The notes under the pieces: model-generated
What the model saw: only the letters and a program-made list of their open reading frames with translations
Told to the model about the DNA's origin: nothing
Databases searched by the model: none
Assembly (NCBI GenBank): GCA_017444825.1
Contig: JAFSVU010000027.1
Location: forward strand, 38,256-102,255
DNA: 64,000 nt
DNA from: Clostridia bacterium
GTDB lineage: Bacteria > Bacillota > Clostridia > UBA1212
Reading direction: 5' to 3'
Program-made: the position numbers and the translations under genes
Shown here: positions 26,946 to 37,589 of the stretch, piece by piece
How positions within the stretch are numbered: position 1 is the first letter of the stretch
Layout of the letters: every line of letters begins with the position of its first letter

Positions 26946-27794
26946 ATGAAGTTTACAAAGATGCACGGCATCGGAAACGATTACATATACGTTTACACGG
27001 AAGAGGAAACCGTCAAAGATCCCGCAGCAGTATCGGTCAGGGTCAGCGACAGGCATAAAGGCATCGGAGCGGACGGGCTGATCCTCATCGGAAAAAACCA
27101 TGACGGACTGTTTACGATGGATATATACAACGCCGACGGTTCCAGAGGGAAAATGTGCGGCAACGGCATCCGCTGCGTGGGAAAATATCTCTACGACAGA
27201 GGGCTTACGAAGGGCCTGAAAGAGATAGACGTCGCGACCCTTTCCGGAGTTAAGCACCTCAGCCTCAAGTGTGAAGAGGGAGTCTGCGTGGGTGCCACAG
27301 TGAACATGGGGGCGCCGATGTTTAACGCTCAGGACATACCCGTCGACGCCGATGTTTCGGAGCGGGGAAAGCTTTCGACCGGAAACAGTGTATACAATGT
27401 GTTTCCGGTATCCATGGGAAATCCACATTGCGTCGTTTTTGCAGATGAGGCGCCTCTAAATCTTAAAAGCCTTGACGATCTCGATATAGAGAAGATAGGG
27501 CCCCGCTTTGAAAGGTCGGCCGCTTTTCCTGAAAGCGTGAACACCGAATTCGTACTGACGGAGGACGAACACACGATCTCCATGAGAGTGTGGGAGAGGG
27601 GCTCGGGAGAGACCATGGCCTGCGGCACGGGAGCCTGCGCCGCGGCGGTACAGGCGATCGCAACCGGCCGTGTGAAAAAAGGAACCGTCAGGGTGAAGCT
27701 CCTTGGCGGAGATCTGGAGATATTCTGGGACGGCGGGGACGTTTTGATGACGGGGCCCTGCGAGACAATATGCGTCGGAGAAGTGTTAATCTGA
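26946..27794 (+). CDS. dapF: Diaminopimelate epimerase
   Basis: DapF (282 residues) converts LL- to meso-diaminopimelate for lysine and peptidoglycan. The two catalytic cysteines lie in MCGNGIRC (Cys71) and MACGTGACAAA; KMHGIGNDYIYV is the family N-terminus. ATG 26946 is preferred because the AAGGAG ribosome site directly touches the upstream ATG 26934 with no spacing. No dap neighbours are seen. Confidence 0.96.
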   Translation: MKFTKMHGIGNDYIYVYTEEETVKDPAAVSVRVSDRHKGIGADGLILIGKNHDGLFTMDIYNADGSRGKMCGNGIRCVGKYLYDRGLTKGLKEIDVATLSGVKHLSLKCEEGVCVGATVNMGAPMFNAQDIPVDADVSERGKLSTGNSVYNVFPVSMGNPHCVVFADEAPLNLKSLDDLDIEKIGPRFERSAAFPESVNTEFVLTEDEHTISMRVWERGSGETMACGTGACAAAVQAIATGRVKKGTVRVKLLGGDLEIFWDGGDVLMTGPCETICVGEVLI

Positions 27795-27833
27795 ATTATC
27801 TGAGGATTGCGCTTCATTGGTTAGAGTTAAAGC

Positions 27834-29894
27834 ATGTCTGATTTTAAGTTAAGATCACCGTTTAAACCTACAGGGGACCAGCCTCAGGCCATCGCCTCTC
27901 TTGTGGAGGGCGTGAAAAAGGGCGAGAAGGCTCAGGTGCTCCTTGGCGTTACCGGCTCGGGAAAGACGTTTACAATGGCGAACGTGATTGCCGAGGTGGG
28001 GCGGCCTGCATTGGTCATTGCTCACAACAAGACCCTGGCGGCGCAGCTCTGCTCGGAGTTCAGAGAGTTTTTCCCGGAGAATTGTGTGGAATATTTCGTT
28101 TCCTACTACGACTACTATCAGCCGGAGGCGTACATCGCTTCCACGGACACGTACATCGAGAAGGATGCCCAGATAAACGACGAGATAGACAGGTTGAGGC
28201 ACTCGGCGACTGCCGCGCTTTTTGAGAGACGGGACGTTATCATCGTGGCCAGTGTTTCGTGCATTTACGGACTCGGAGACCCGGAGGATTACATCGATCT
28301 GATGCTGTCGCTGAGGCCGGGCATGACAAAGGACCGGGACGAGGTGATACTTAAGCTGGTTGACATGAGATATGAGCGCAACGACCTTGATCTTCAGAGA
28401 AACAGGTTCAGGGTGCGTGGAGACGTTATCGAGATCATACCGTCCGACATGTCCACCCACCTTATAAGGATCGAGTTTTTCGGCGACGAGATCGACAGAA
28501 TGACGGAGATAGACGTTGTCACCGGCGAGATCATAGGCACAAGGTCCCACGTCGCCATATTCCCTGCATCCCACTACGCCACGAAAACCGACAAGCTTCT
28601 TCGGGCGGCTGACACCATACTTGAGGAAATGGAGGAGAGAGTCGCCTATTTCAACAGTGTGGGAAAGCCACTGGAGGCTGAGAGGATAGAGCAGCGCACC
28701 AGATACGACGTGGAGATGCTCCGTGAGACCGGGTTCTGCCAGGGAATCGAGAACTATTCAAGGCATATCAGCGGAAGGGCCGAGGGGGTGCCTCCTAAGA
28801 CGCTTATCGACTACTTCCCGGATGATTTTCTGCTGTTTATTGACGAGTCCCACGCCACCGTGCCCCAGATAAGGGCCATGTACAACGGCGACAGGGCAAG
28901 GAAGGCGGCTCTCATTGATTACGGCTTCAGACTTCCTTCGGCCTTCGACAACAGACCCCTCAACTTCGCGGAGTTCAATTCGAAGATCCACCAGACGGTT
29001 TACGTCAGCGCCACCCCGGCGGAATATGAGAGAAAACTGGCTTCGAGGGTGGTGGAGCAGGTGATAAGGCCTACGGGTCTTCTGGATCCCGAGATATTCG
29101 TGAGGCCTGTGGAAAATCAGGTGGACGACCTGATCGAGGAGATAAGGGTCAGGGCCAAAGCGAACGAGAGAGTCCTGGTGACCACCCTGACCAAAAAAAT
29201 GGCGGAGAGCCTTACGGAATACCTGGCAAAGCTGGGAATAAGGGTGAAATATCTCCACTCGGACGTTCAGACCACGGAGCGCATGGAGATCATAAGAGAC
29301 CTGAGGCTGGGCGAATTCGACGTGCTCGTGGGCATCAACCTTCTCAGGGAGGGGCTCGACATACCCGAGGTCTCGCTTGTGGCGATACTTGACGCGGACA
29401 AGGAGGGCTTCCTCCGCAGCGAAACGTCTCTCATTCAGACTGTGGGAAGGGCCGCAAGAAATTCATCGGGCACCGTTATAATGTACGCCGACGACATAAC
29501 CGACTCCATGAGGCACGCCATCGACGAGACGAACCGCAGAAGAAAGATACAAAGCGAATACAACGACGCCAATGGCATCACCCCCCAGACCATAAAAAAG
29601 AACGTGGCGAAGATCATCGAGTCTGCGAACGCAGACGACGTCAGGGAGAAGAGACTTCCCGGCGGCACGAGAGGGCTCCCTGCGGGCAGAAGGCAGGACG
29701 CGGTCAAGACATTGGCGGATATCTACAAGAACGCGGCGAAGCTGCTCCCGGCTATCAACGAGTCTATCCCGCCGGAGACATGCTGCGAGATGCTGCGTGA
29801 CGTAATGCTGTCATATGCGGCGGAGATGGAATTTGAGCTTGCGGCAAGGGCGAGAGACTGCCTGAAGGACTTTAAAAAGGCCGCGGGACTGTGA
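27834..29894 (+). CDS. uvrB: Excinuclease ABC subunit B
   Basis: UvrB (686 residues) verifies DNA damage in nucleotide excision repair. Walker A GVTGSGKT is at residues 38-45; the DNA-inserting beta-hairpin is in [11 protein letters not shown]; helicase motifs include [10 protein letters not shown] and [30 protein letters not shown]. The C-terminal UVR motif that contacts UvrC is visible ([18 protein letters not shown]). The ribosome site is weak. uvrA follows on the same strand; uvrC is not in the window. Confidence 0.98.
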   Translation: MSDFKLRSPFKPTGDQPQAIASLVEGVKKGEKAQVLLGVTGSGKTFTMANVIAEVGRPALVIAHNKTLAAQLCSEFREFFPENCVEYFVSYYDYYQPEAYIASTDTYIEKDAQINDEIDRLRHSATAALFERRDVIIVASVSCIYGLGDPEDYIDLMLSLRPGMTKDRDEVILKLVDMRYERNDLDLQRNRFRVRGDVIEIIPSDMSTHLIRIEFFGDEIDRMTEIDVVTGEIIGTRSHVAIFPASHYATKTDKLLRAADTILEEMEERVAYFNSVGKPLEAERIEQRTRYDVEMLRETGFCQGIENYSRHISGRAEGVPPKTLIDYFPDDFLLFIDESHATVPQIRAMYNGDRARKAALIDYGFRLPSAFDNRPLNFAEFNSKIHQTVYVSATPAEYERKLASRVVEQVIRPTGLLDPEIFVRPVENQVDDLIEEIRVRAKANERVLVTTLTKKMAESLTEYLAKLGIRVKYLHSDVQTTERMEIIRDLRLGEFDVLVGINLLREGLDIPEVSLVAILDADKEGFLRSETSLIQTVGRAARNSSGTVIMYADDITDSMRHAIDETNRRRKIQSEYNDANGITPQTIKKNVAKIIESANADDVREKRLPGGTRGLPAGRRQDAVKTLADIYKNAAKLLPAINESIPPETCCEMLRDVMLSYAAEMEFELAARARDCLKDFKKAAGL

Positions 29895-29954
29895 CTGTAA
29901 GTCGGAGCGCGAAACCGGAGGCCATGCACAAAATCGTTAGAGTGGATAAAGAAT

Positions 29955-32759
29955 ATGCAGGATGAGATCATTATAAGAGGCGCGAGGGAAAACAACCTCA
30001 AGAATATCGACGTCAGGATACCGAGAGATAAAATGGTGGTATTCACCGGGGTCAGCGGCAGCGGAAAGAGCTCCCTTGCCTTCGACACGGTGTATGCCGA
30101 GGGACAGAGAAGGTACATAGAGAGCCTTTCGTCCTACGCCAGGATGTTTCTTGGACAGATGGAGAGACCGGATATTGACAGTATCGACGGCCTTTCCCCG
30201 GCTATCGCCATTGACCAGAAGACCACCTCCAAAAATCCCAGGTCCACGGTGGGGACCGTGACCGAGATATACGACTATCTGAGGCTGCTTTACGCAAGAT
30301 GCGGCGACGCCCACTGCCCGAATTGCGGGAAGAAGATCACTGCCCAGACAGTGGACCAGATGGTGGATACCGTGATGAAATACCCTGAGGGAACGAAGCT
30401 CATGATCGCGGCACCCGTGGTCAGGGGCAGAAAGGGCGAGTACAGATCCCAGCTGGAGGGCTTTAGAAAGAGCGGTTTTGCGAGAGTTACCGTTGACGGC
30501 ATACTTTACGACCTGGGCGAGGAGATCAGCCTTGATAAAAACAAAAAGCACGACATTGACGTCATCGTCGACAGGATCGTGGTGAAAAAAGGGGCCGAGA
30601 GGCGTATCGCGGATTCCGTTGAAGTGTCGACAGGTCTCGCCAAGGGTCTTTTGAAGCTTGTGCCTCAGGACGGTGAACCGGTGATACTGAATACAGACTA
30701 CGCTTGCCCGGACTGCGGCATAAGCATCCCCGAGGCGACGCCAAGGCTCTTCTCATTCAACAACCCCTTCGGCGCCTGCCCCGCCTGCACGGGCCTCGGA
30801 TCCATCACCGAATTCAGCGAGGACCTTGTGGTGCCCGACCCGAACCTGTCCCTTGAAGAGGGGTGTATAAAACCAATGGGCTTCAGCTGTTCGGATTCGT
30901 ATTTTGCGTCGAAGATGGAGGGCATTGGCGATGCATTCGGCTTTACTCTGAAAACTCCCTGGAAGGATATCCCCGAGGAGGCAAAAAATCTGATCATGAA
31001 CGGCACCGGAGGCGAAAAGGTCACGTTCAGATACGAAGGAGTCGTTTACAGGCACGCCTTTTGGGGCGTCATGCCATCCCTCAAAAAACGCTTCGACGAG
31101 ACAAAGAGCGAAATGATGAGGGCCCACTACGAGACGTTTATGAAGTCCAGGCCCTGCGAAATGTGCGGAGGAAAGAGACTGAAGAACGAGAGTCTGGCCT
31201 TCAAGATCGGAGGGATAGACATCGCCGCCCTTTGCGACAAGTCCGTTGAAAAGGCGCTGACCTTCTTTGACGGCCTGAGCTTTGACGGTATGAAGGCCCC
31301 GGTGGCCGCGCCGATAATGAAGGAGATAAGAGCAAGGCTCGGTTTCTTGAAGGCTGTGGGTCTTGATTACATAACTCTATCAAGAACGTCCGGCACTCTC
31401 TCCGGCGGCGAGTCCCAGAGGATAAGGCTTGCGACACAGATAGGCTCGGGTCTCACGGGGGTCATATATATCCTGGACGAGCCTTCCATAGGCCTCCACC
31501 AGAGGGACAACGGAAAGCTGATAGAGACATTGAAAAGGCTGAGAGACCTGGGCAATACGCTGATCGTCGTCGAACACGACGAGGAGACGATGCGGGAGTC
31601 CGACTATATCATCGACATAGGCCCGGGAGCGGGCTCTTTCGGTGGTAAGATCGTTTTTGCGGGGACACCGGAGGAGATACTGGAGTGCGAGGAGTCGTTG
31701 ACCGGAAAATACCTCTCGGGTAAACTGTACATCCCGGTTCCAAAAACGAGGAGAAAAGGCTCCGGCGCTTTCCTCACTATTAAAGGGGCCAGGCAGAACA
31801 ATCTGAAAAACATTGACGTGGACATACCCCTTGGCGTGTTTACCTGCATCACCGGCGTCAGCGGCAGCGGAAAGAGCTCATTGGTAAATATGATTATCGC
31901 GGATTCCCTTCAGAGCGAGCTGAACGGCGCAAGGCCGAAGACCCGGGAGTACGATTCGATGGAGGGCGTAGAGAACCTCAACAAGGCTGTGGTCATCGAC
32001 CAGTCGCCAATAGGAAAGACGCCAAGGTCCAACCCCGCCACATACACGGGTGCCTTCGACCTCATAAGAGAGCTGTTTGCCATGACGCCTGAGAGCAGGG
32101 CGAAGGGCTACAAGAACGGAAGGTTCAGCTTCAACGTCAAGGGCGGACGATGCGAGGCCTGCTCCGGCGACGGCATACTGAAGATCCCGATGCACTTCCT
32201 GCCGGATATTTCGGTGCCCTGCGAGGTCTGTGGCGGCGCCAGATACAACAGGGAGACACTGGCTGTACACTACAAGGGCAAAAACATTGCCGAGGTGCTG
32301 GACATGACCATTGAGGAGGCCGCGGTGTTCTTTGCCGACATCCCGAGAATAGCTGCCAAGATAAATACGATGAACGACGTGGGTCTCGGCTACCTGAAGC
32401 TGGGACAGCCTTCCACACTGCTTTCCGGCGGAGAGGCCCAGAGAGTCAAGATCGCCACGGAGCTTTCAAAGAGGGCGACGGGCAGGACGTTTTATATTCT
32501 GGACGAGCCCACGACGGGTCTCCACACGGACGACGTAAAGCGTCTCATAGAGATACTCCAGCGGCTCACCGACGGCGGGAATACCGTGCTTGTTATAGAG
32601 CACAACCTGGACGTGATCAAGTCGGCGGACTACGTCATAGATCTGGGGCCCGAGGGGGGCGACAGGGGAGGTACGGTCATCGCCAAGGGAACTCCCGAAG
32701 AAATAGCACAAAACGACAGCTCCTACACCGGACTGTACCTTAGAAAGGTTTTGCCCTAA
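29955..32759 (+). CDS. uvrA: Excinuclease ABC subunit A
   Basis: UvrA (934 residues) is the damage-sensing ABC ATPase. Two ATPase halves are present: GVSGSGKSSLAFDT near residue 33 and GVSGSGKSSLVNMII near residue 635, with signature LSGGESQRIRLA and LSGGEAQRVKIA. Zinc-binding pairs occur as CPNCGKK, CPDCG/CPACTG and CEACSGDG/CEVCGG. It is complete and normal in length. uvrB is 60 bases upstream. Confidence 0.98.
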   Translation: MQDEIIIRGARENNLKNIDVRIPRDKMVVFTGVSGSGKSSLAFDTVYAEGQRRYIESLSSYARMFLGQMERPDIDSIDGLSPAIAIDQKTTSKNPRSTVGTVTEIYDYLRLLYARCGDAHCPNCGKKITAQTVDQMVDTVMKYPEGTKLMIAAPVVRGRKGEYRSQLEGFRKSGFARVTVDGILYDLGEEISLDKNKKHDIDVIVDRIVVKKGAERRIADSVEVSTGLAKGLLKLVPQDGEPVILNTDYACPDCGISIPEATPRLFSFNNPFGACPACTGLGSITEFSEDLVVPDPNLSLEEGCIKPMGFSCSDSYFASKMEGIGDAFGFTLKTPWKDIPEEAKNLIMNGTGGEKVTFRYEGVVYRHAFWGVMPSLKKRFDETKSEMMRAHYETFMKSRPCEMCGGKRLKNESLAFKIGGIDIAALCDKSVEKALTFFDGLSFDGMKAPVAAPIMKEIRARLGFLKAVGLDYITLSRTSGTLSGGESQRIRLATQIGSGLTGVIYILDEPSIGLHQRDNGKLIETLKRLRDLGNTLIVVEHDEETMRESDYIIDIGPGAGSFGGKIVFAGTPEEILECEESLTGKYLSGKLYIPVPKTRRKGSGAFLTIKGARQNNLKNIDVDIPLGVFTCITGVSGSGKSSLVNMIIADSLQSELNGARPKTREYDSMEGVENLNKAVVIDQSPIGKTPRSNPATYTGAFDLIRELFAMTPESRAKGYKNGRFSFNVKGGRCEACSGDGILKIPMHFLPDISVPCEVCGGARYNRETLAVHYKGKNIAEVLDMTIEEAAVFFADIPRIAAKINTMNDVGLGYLKLGQPSTLLSGGEAQRVKIATELSKRATGRTFYILDEPTTGLHTDDVKRLIEILQRLTDGGNTVLVIEHNLDVIKSADYVIDLGPEGGDRGGTVIAKGTPEEIAQNDSSYTGLYLRKVLP

Positions 32760-32791
32760 TTTTAGATTAAATCAACCTTGAAGCAGGTGTC

Positions 32792-32820
32792 TTGACTTTT
32801 GTGCCCGGATGTGGTATTAA
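32792..32820 (+). promoter_or_regulatory. Promoter of the ClpE-like gene
   Basis: TTGACT (32792-32797), 17 bases, TATTAA (32815-32820), preceded by TGTGG. The untranslated leader is about 110 bases long. No clear CtsR tandem box or CIRCE element is seen. Confidence 0.75.
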
Positions 32821-32934
32821 TATTAACCCGGTTTTTTGGGTCACGGAGGTTTGACAAGAAAAATACAGACCCCCAAACAGGAATAAATAAAAGAAGACAA
32901 TTCACAAGTTTTTTGTATACAGGAGAGTCGACTG

Positions 32935-35421
32935 ATGGATAAAGATAAAGAACTCTGCGCCATTTGCCACAAAAGAAAGCCTACCGTGTACATCACGGAG
33001 ATGGACCAGAGCGGAAACAAGAGGGGAACAAAGAAGATATGCATCCAGTGCGCATATAAAATGGGACTTCCCCAGATAAAGGACTTCATGGACCGTTTCG
33101 GCATCACCGAGGACAATCTGGAGGAGATGTCCGACGACATCGACAGCATGATAAACGATCTCGAGGAGAACGGCCTTCCCGGAGCGATGTCAGGAATGGA
33201 TGAGACCCGTGACGACGACGGAGATGATGAGTCAGACGATATCGAGGACAAGGACGCCGAGAGCAGGAAGTCTGCCACGAATACCCCAAACCTCAAGAAG
33301 TTTTTTGAGCAGCTCATGGGAGGAAATATGAGAAATTCCGAAAACGAGGCCGCCTCAGGGGAAGCTCGGAGCGAAACGACTAAAAAAGAAAAGTCCCGCA
33401 ACAAAAAGGATCAGGACAAGGGCGAGTTTGACCTCAGCAAGTTCAAGTTCCTTTCGAATTACGGCATCGACCTTAACAAGAGGGCACGCGAGGGAAAACT
33501 CGACAGGGTCGTGGGAAGAGAGCGGGAGACTGACAGAGTCATCCAGATACTCAACCGCAGGACCAAAAACAATCCTGCCCTCATTGGCGAGCCCGGCGTC
33601 GGTAAGACTGCCATTGCCGAAGGCCTTGCCCAGAGGATCGTAAAGAGAGAGGTCCCCTTCGGCCTTCAGAACAAGGTCGTGGTGGTGCTGGACCTTACGG
33701 CGATAGTTGCGGGTACCCAGTTCAGGGGACAGTTCGAGAGCAGAATGAAGGGCACCATTGACGAGGTCAAGAAGGCGGGAAACATCATCCTTGTCATCGA
33801 CGAGCTCCACAGCATCATTGGCGCCGGTGAAGCGGAGGGATCTCTCAACGCGGCGAATATACTGAAGCCTGCGCTCTCAAGAGGCGAGATACAGATCATA
33901 GGAACCACCACTCTGAAGGAATACCGGAAGTACATCGAAAAGGACGGCGCTCTCGAAAGGCGTTTCCAGCCTGTCATGGTGGAGGAACCCTCGATCGCGG
34001 ACACCGTCGAGATACTGAAGGGCCTCAGAAACACATACGAGACGTACCACATGGTCAACATCTCGGATGCTCTCCTTGAGGACTGCGTGAGGCTTTCGGA
34101 GAGGTACATAAACGACAGGTTCCTGCCGGACAAGGCGATAGACGTTTTCGACGAATCCTGCTCAAGGGCTAATCTCCGCAACAAGGTCCCCGAGATGATC
34201 CACGATAAAAAACTGGAGATCGCGGCAGTGGAGGAGGAGATCGCAAAGCTTGACGCAGAGATCGCGGACTCCCAGTCAAAACCCTCCGTCGTGACCAATC
34301 TTAACGGCGAGGTCGTGGTGGACGAGAACGCCCAGACCGAGCTTTATAAGAAGAGGGCGGACAAGACCTCCGAGATCGCAAGGCTGAACGCCGAGATCGA
34401 GGAGCTTGACAAAAACAGCCGCGTGGACGTGACTTACGAAGACGTGGCCAAGGTGATCGAGACCTGGACGGGCATTCCCGTTCAGATGATAAGCACCGAG
34501 GAGGCCGAGAGGCTTCTTAAGCTTGAGGACGAGCTCAAACAGCACGTTATCGGCCAGGACAGGGCGGTGTCGTGCGTTGCCAGGGCCATCAGAAGGAACA
34601 GATCCGGCTTCAGAAAGCGCTACAAACCATCTTCCTTCATTTTCGCGGGACCTACGGGCGTGGGCAAGACCGAGCTTGTAAAGCAGCTTTCCATACTGCT
34701 CTTCGGCACCACCGAGTCTATGATAAGGCTCGACATGTCGGAGTACATGGAAAAGCACACTGTGGCAAAGCTTATCGGAGCTCCTCCCGGATACGTCGGT
34801 TATGACGAAGCGGGACAGCTTACCGAAAAGGTCCGCAGACATCCCTATTCGGTGATCCTTTTTGACGAGATCGAGAAGGCCCATCCGGACGTCTTCAACA
34901 TGCTTCTCCAGATACTGGACGACGGCAGGCTTACCGACAGCCAGGGAAGAGTGGTGAACTTTGAAAACACGGTCATCATTCTTACCACAAACGCCTACGG
35001 AAAGCAGAACGGCGTATCTCTGGGATTCGGCGCCAATGACGCCACAGGCGATGCCCAGCTGGCGGCGGAGAACGCTCTCAAGAAGGTGTTCAGGCCTGAA
35101 TTCCTTAACAGGATCGACGAGATCGTTCTCTTTGATTCACTTTCAAACGAGTCTCTCACAGCCATAACGAAGCTGATGTTAAAAGAAGTGGAGACCCAGT
35201 GCAGATCCCACGGCATGGAGCTCAAGGTGTCAGATGACGCCATTGGTTATATCGTTAAAAACGGCTATGAAGAGGAATACGGCGCAAGGCCCCTCAGAAG
35301 GTTTATCCAGAAGAACATCGAGGATGACCTGGCAGAGAAGATGCTAAGAGGCGAGCTGAATGGCGTTAAGACCGTATCCGTTGATCTGGTTGACGGAAAG
35401 CTTTTGATAACGGGAGTGTGA
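32935..35421 (+). CDS. ClpE-like AAA+ unfoldase with N-terminal zinc finger
   Basis: An 828-residue HSP100 ATPase that should unfold proteins for ClpP. The N-terminus is a zinc finger (Cys8, Cys11, Cys36, Cys39) as in ClpE/McsA and not a Clp_N repeat domain. A long acidic then basic linker (about 65-165) follows. Two AAA+ modules carry Walker A motifs at 218-225 (GEPGVGKT) and 572-580 (GPTGVGKTE), with a UVR-like coiled middle region between them. The loop VSLGFG in the second module is the likely ClpP-docking LGF. It is longer than typical ClpE (about 700-750) because of the linker. Confidence 0.9.
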   Translation: MDKDKELCAICHKRKPTVYITEMDQSGNKRGTKKICIQCAYKMGLPQIKDFMDRFGITEDNLEEMSDDIDSMINDLEENGLPGAMSGMDETRDDDGDDESDDIEDKDAESRKSATNTPNLKKFFEQLMGGNMRNSENEAASGEARSETTKKEKSRNKKDQDKGEFDLSKFKFLSNYGIDLNKRAREGKLDRVVGRERETDRVIQILNRRTKNNPALIGEPGVGKTAIAEGLAQRIVKREVPFGLQNKVVVVLDLTAIVAGTQFRGQFESRMKGTIDEVKKAGNIILVIDELHSIIGAGEAEGSLNAANILKPALSRGEIQIIGTTTLKEYRKYIEKDGALERRFQPVMVEEPSIADTVEILKGLRNTYETYHMVNISDALLEDCVRLSERYINDRFLPDKAIDVFDESCSRANLRNKVPEMIHDKKLEIAAVEEEIAKLDAEIADSQSKPSVVTNLNGEVVVDENAQTELYKKRADKTSEIARLNAEIEELDKNSRVDVTYEDVAKVIETWTGIPVQMISTEEAERLLKLEDELKQHVIGQDRAVSCVARAIRRNRSGFRKRYKPSSFIFAGPTGVGKTELVKQLSILLFGTTESMIRLDMSEYMEKHTVAKLIGAPPGYVGYDEAGQLTEKVRRHPYSVILFDEIEKAHPDVFNMLLQILDDGRLTDSQGRVVNFENTVIILTTNAYGKQNGVSLGFGANDATGDAQLAAENALKKVFRPEFLNRIDEIVLFDSLSNESLTAITKLMLKEVETQCRSHGMELKVSDDAIGYIVKNGYEEEYGARPLRRFIQKNIEDDLAEKMLRGELNGVKTVSVDLVDGKLLITGV

Positions 35422-35441
35422 ATCCCGGAGGAGACTTACAT

Positions 35442-37523
35442 ATGTCCGACAAAAACAAACTGACAAAGGAAGAGTTTGAGGCTGAGGTCGCCCACGGTGA
35501 AGAGATCGTGTCCGTTATTATGAAGCAGCTGGACGCTCTTGACGAGACCATCAAAAATCAGGAGGAGGACGTCAGACGCGACAGGCAGTACTTTATCGAT
35601 TTTTACCGTGAAATGCACACGGATGAGAGACAGGACTGGCTGCAGTTTGAGCACTCCAACCTCACGAGATACGACAGCTCCCAGCAGAACAAGAGGAAGC
35701 TCCTGAAGCAGCTTGAGTCCCCCTATTTCGGAAAGGTCAGGTTTGAGGACGGCGACAGGTCGAAGGTGTATTACATTGGCGTGTATTCACTGTTTAACGA
35801 CTACCTTCCCGTCATTATCGATTGGCGTGCTCCCGTATGCTCTCTTTACTACGAAAGCGAGCCCGGGGAGACCAGTTATATCGCAAAAACAGGGGAGAGA
35901 AAAGGCCGCCTCACCGAGAAAAAACGCTTCGGATGGAATAACAGGGAACTCACCACGGTGCAGAACATCAACATGCCCTCTGATGACGAGTTCCTGCGGG
36001 AGATACTTTCCGAAAACGCCACAGACAGGCTGAAGGTCATCGCCTCGTCCCTCCAGAAGGATCAGAACAGGATCATCAGGGACACCATTGACGGCGTTCA
36101 CGTTATTGCGGGCTGCGCGGGCAGCGGAAAATCATCCGTTGCAATGCACAAGATAGCGTATATTATGTACGCCATGAGGGACAAGATACGGAACAGCAAC
36201 ATAGTGGTGCTTTCGCCCAACGGCGCATTCGCGGAGTACATCTCACACATACTTCCCGACCTTGGCGAGGAAAACGTCACCTCCATGACCCAGGAATACC
36301 TCATCAGGTTTATCACAGACCTCCACAAGATAGAGTATTCGCCAAGGGACAACTCCGTCGAGCGGATGCTGGACGACAAAGAGGGGAAGCTGGCGCCTTC
36401 CGTAAAGTTCAAGAACAGCGAAAAGTTCCTGGAGATCCTCGACAAATACGTGCTTTTCTACGAGAACCACAATTTCGAGGCAAAGGATATCATTTACGAG
36501 GTGGGCGACTCCGGAGGCTCCAAGGAGTACAGGATAAAGGGCGAGGACCTGGAGTTTCTGTTCAAATACGAATTTTCCTATCTCCCCGCAAAGAGCCGCA
36601 TCAACGCCATCAGCGAGAGCCTTATAGCCAAGAACCGGATCATGGACGAGGATGCGGTGTTTACCATCAAGACCTCCATTGCCTCAATGCTGAAGGACGA
36701 GGGCTTTGATCAGATATACAGAGGGCTTTTCACAAGCAAAGAGTTTGCCGAAAGCCTTGGCGATGAATATGCCGAATACGTAGCGAAATTCGACGATTAC
36801 AACAACGAGGTCTTCATGTTTGAGGACGCGGTGGCCATCGCATATCTCATAACGAGGATCGACGATAATTACGAGGAGAACGACGTGTTCTACGTGTTCT
36901 GCGACGAGGCCCAGGATCTTTCTCCGGTGATGCTCTCCATCATCAAGTCCCGCTACGGAAAAGCCAATATGCTTTTTGCCGGCGACATAGCGCAGAACGT
37001 GTTCGCGAACTCGGACGACTACGCGGAGCGCATCAAAGATATATTCAAAAACAGGTATTTCAAAAAATACGAGCTGAACGTAAACTACCGCTCCACAAAG
37101 CAGATCTCGGAATTCGCAAAGGCCAGGACCGGCAGAGAGAACGAGATATCCTGCGTGAGAGAGGGCGGAGAGCCGGAGGTCATAAACGTTTCCGCGGAGC
37201 CCGGTGATCTTGAGGAAAACATCGCATCGGAGCTGAATAAGTGGATCGAAAAGTCGGCCGCCTCAAGCTACACCAGATGCTGCGTCATCACCGCTTCGGG
37301 CACGGAAAGCAAAAAGCTGATGGAAAAGGCTTCGATACCCGAAAACGCCGGCAGTGACAGGTTCCATTTCCTTCCGGTCTATCTCGCCAAGGGACTCGAA
37401 TTTGATTCTGTCCTTCTCATGAACGTGGGCGGCAGCATGGTGAAGTACGACGAGGAACTGGGAACCAATATGTTCTACACCGCCGCAACAAGAGCGATGC
37501 ATGAGCTCACAGTGCTTGAATAA
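35442..37523 (+). CDS. HelD-like UvrD/Rep-superfamily ATPase
   Basis: A 693-residue superfamily 1 ATPase. Residues 1-100 form a charged coiled coil, followed by the split ATPase domain with Walker A GCAGSGKSS (224-232), DEAQDLSP as Walker B and VNYRST near the C-terminal part, ending LYTAATRAMHELTVLE-like. This layout matches HelD, which removes stalled RNA polymerase from DNA in Gram-positive bacteria (family knowledge). ATG 35442 follows GGAGGAG; a start at 35418 lacks a site. The gene begins 20 bases past clpE and is likely cotranscribed. Confidence 0.85.
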   Translation: MSDKNKLTKEEFEAEVAHGEEIVSVIMKQLDALDETIKNQEEDVRRDRQYFIDFYREMHTDERQDWLQFEHSNLTRYDSSQQNKRKLLKQLESPYFGKVRFEDGDRSKVYYIGVYSLFNDYLPVIIDWRAPVCSLYYESEPGETSYIAKTGERKGRLTEKKRFGWNNRELTTVQNINMPSDDEFLREILSENATDRLKVIASSLQKDQNRIIRDTIDGVHVIAGCAGSGKSSVAMHKIAYIMYAMRDKIRNSNIVVLSPNGAFAEYISHILPDLGEENVTSMTQEYLIRFITDLHKIEYSPRDNSVERMLDDKEGKLAPSVKFKNSEKFLEILDKYVLFYENHNFEAKDIIYEVGDSGGSKEYRIKGEDLEFLFKYEFSYLPAKSRINAISESLIAKNRIMDEDAVFTIKTSIASMLKDEGFDQIYRGLFTSKEFAESLGDEYAEYVAKFDDYNNEVFMFEDAVAIAYLITRIDDNYEENDVFYVFCDEAQDLSPVMLSIIKSRYGKANMLFAGDIAQNVFANSDDYAERIKDIFKNRYFKKYELNVNYRSTKQISEFAKARTGRENEISCVREGGEPEVINVSAEPGDLEENIASELNKWIEKSAASSYTRCCVITASGTESKKLMEKASIPENAGSDRFHFLPVYLAKGLEFDSVLLMNVGGSMVKYDEELGTNMFYTAATRAMHELTVLE

Positions 37524-37540
37524 ACACTATCGTTAAACAT

Positions 37541-37570
37541 CCGGTCCGGAGGTCATTGTCCCCGGGCCGG
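37541..37570 (+). terminator. Hairpin between the HelD-like gene and whiA
   Basis: CCGGTCCGG (37541-37549) pairs with CCGGGCCGG (37562-37570), nine bases with one G-U. It has no T run; the loop contains GGTC and ends 19 bases before whiA, so it may also affect whiA translation. Confidence 0.45.
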
Positions 37571-37589
37571 AAACATTTGTCTTCAGCCG

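Noticed and set aside
32821..32934. CtsR or CIRCE heat-shock operator before the ClpE-like gene
   Set aside because: GGTCAC and GTTTGAC words are present but do not form the tandem GGTCAAA heptads, and there is no TTAGCACTC inverted repeat.
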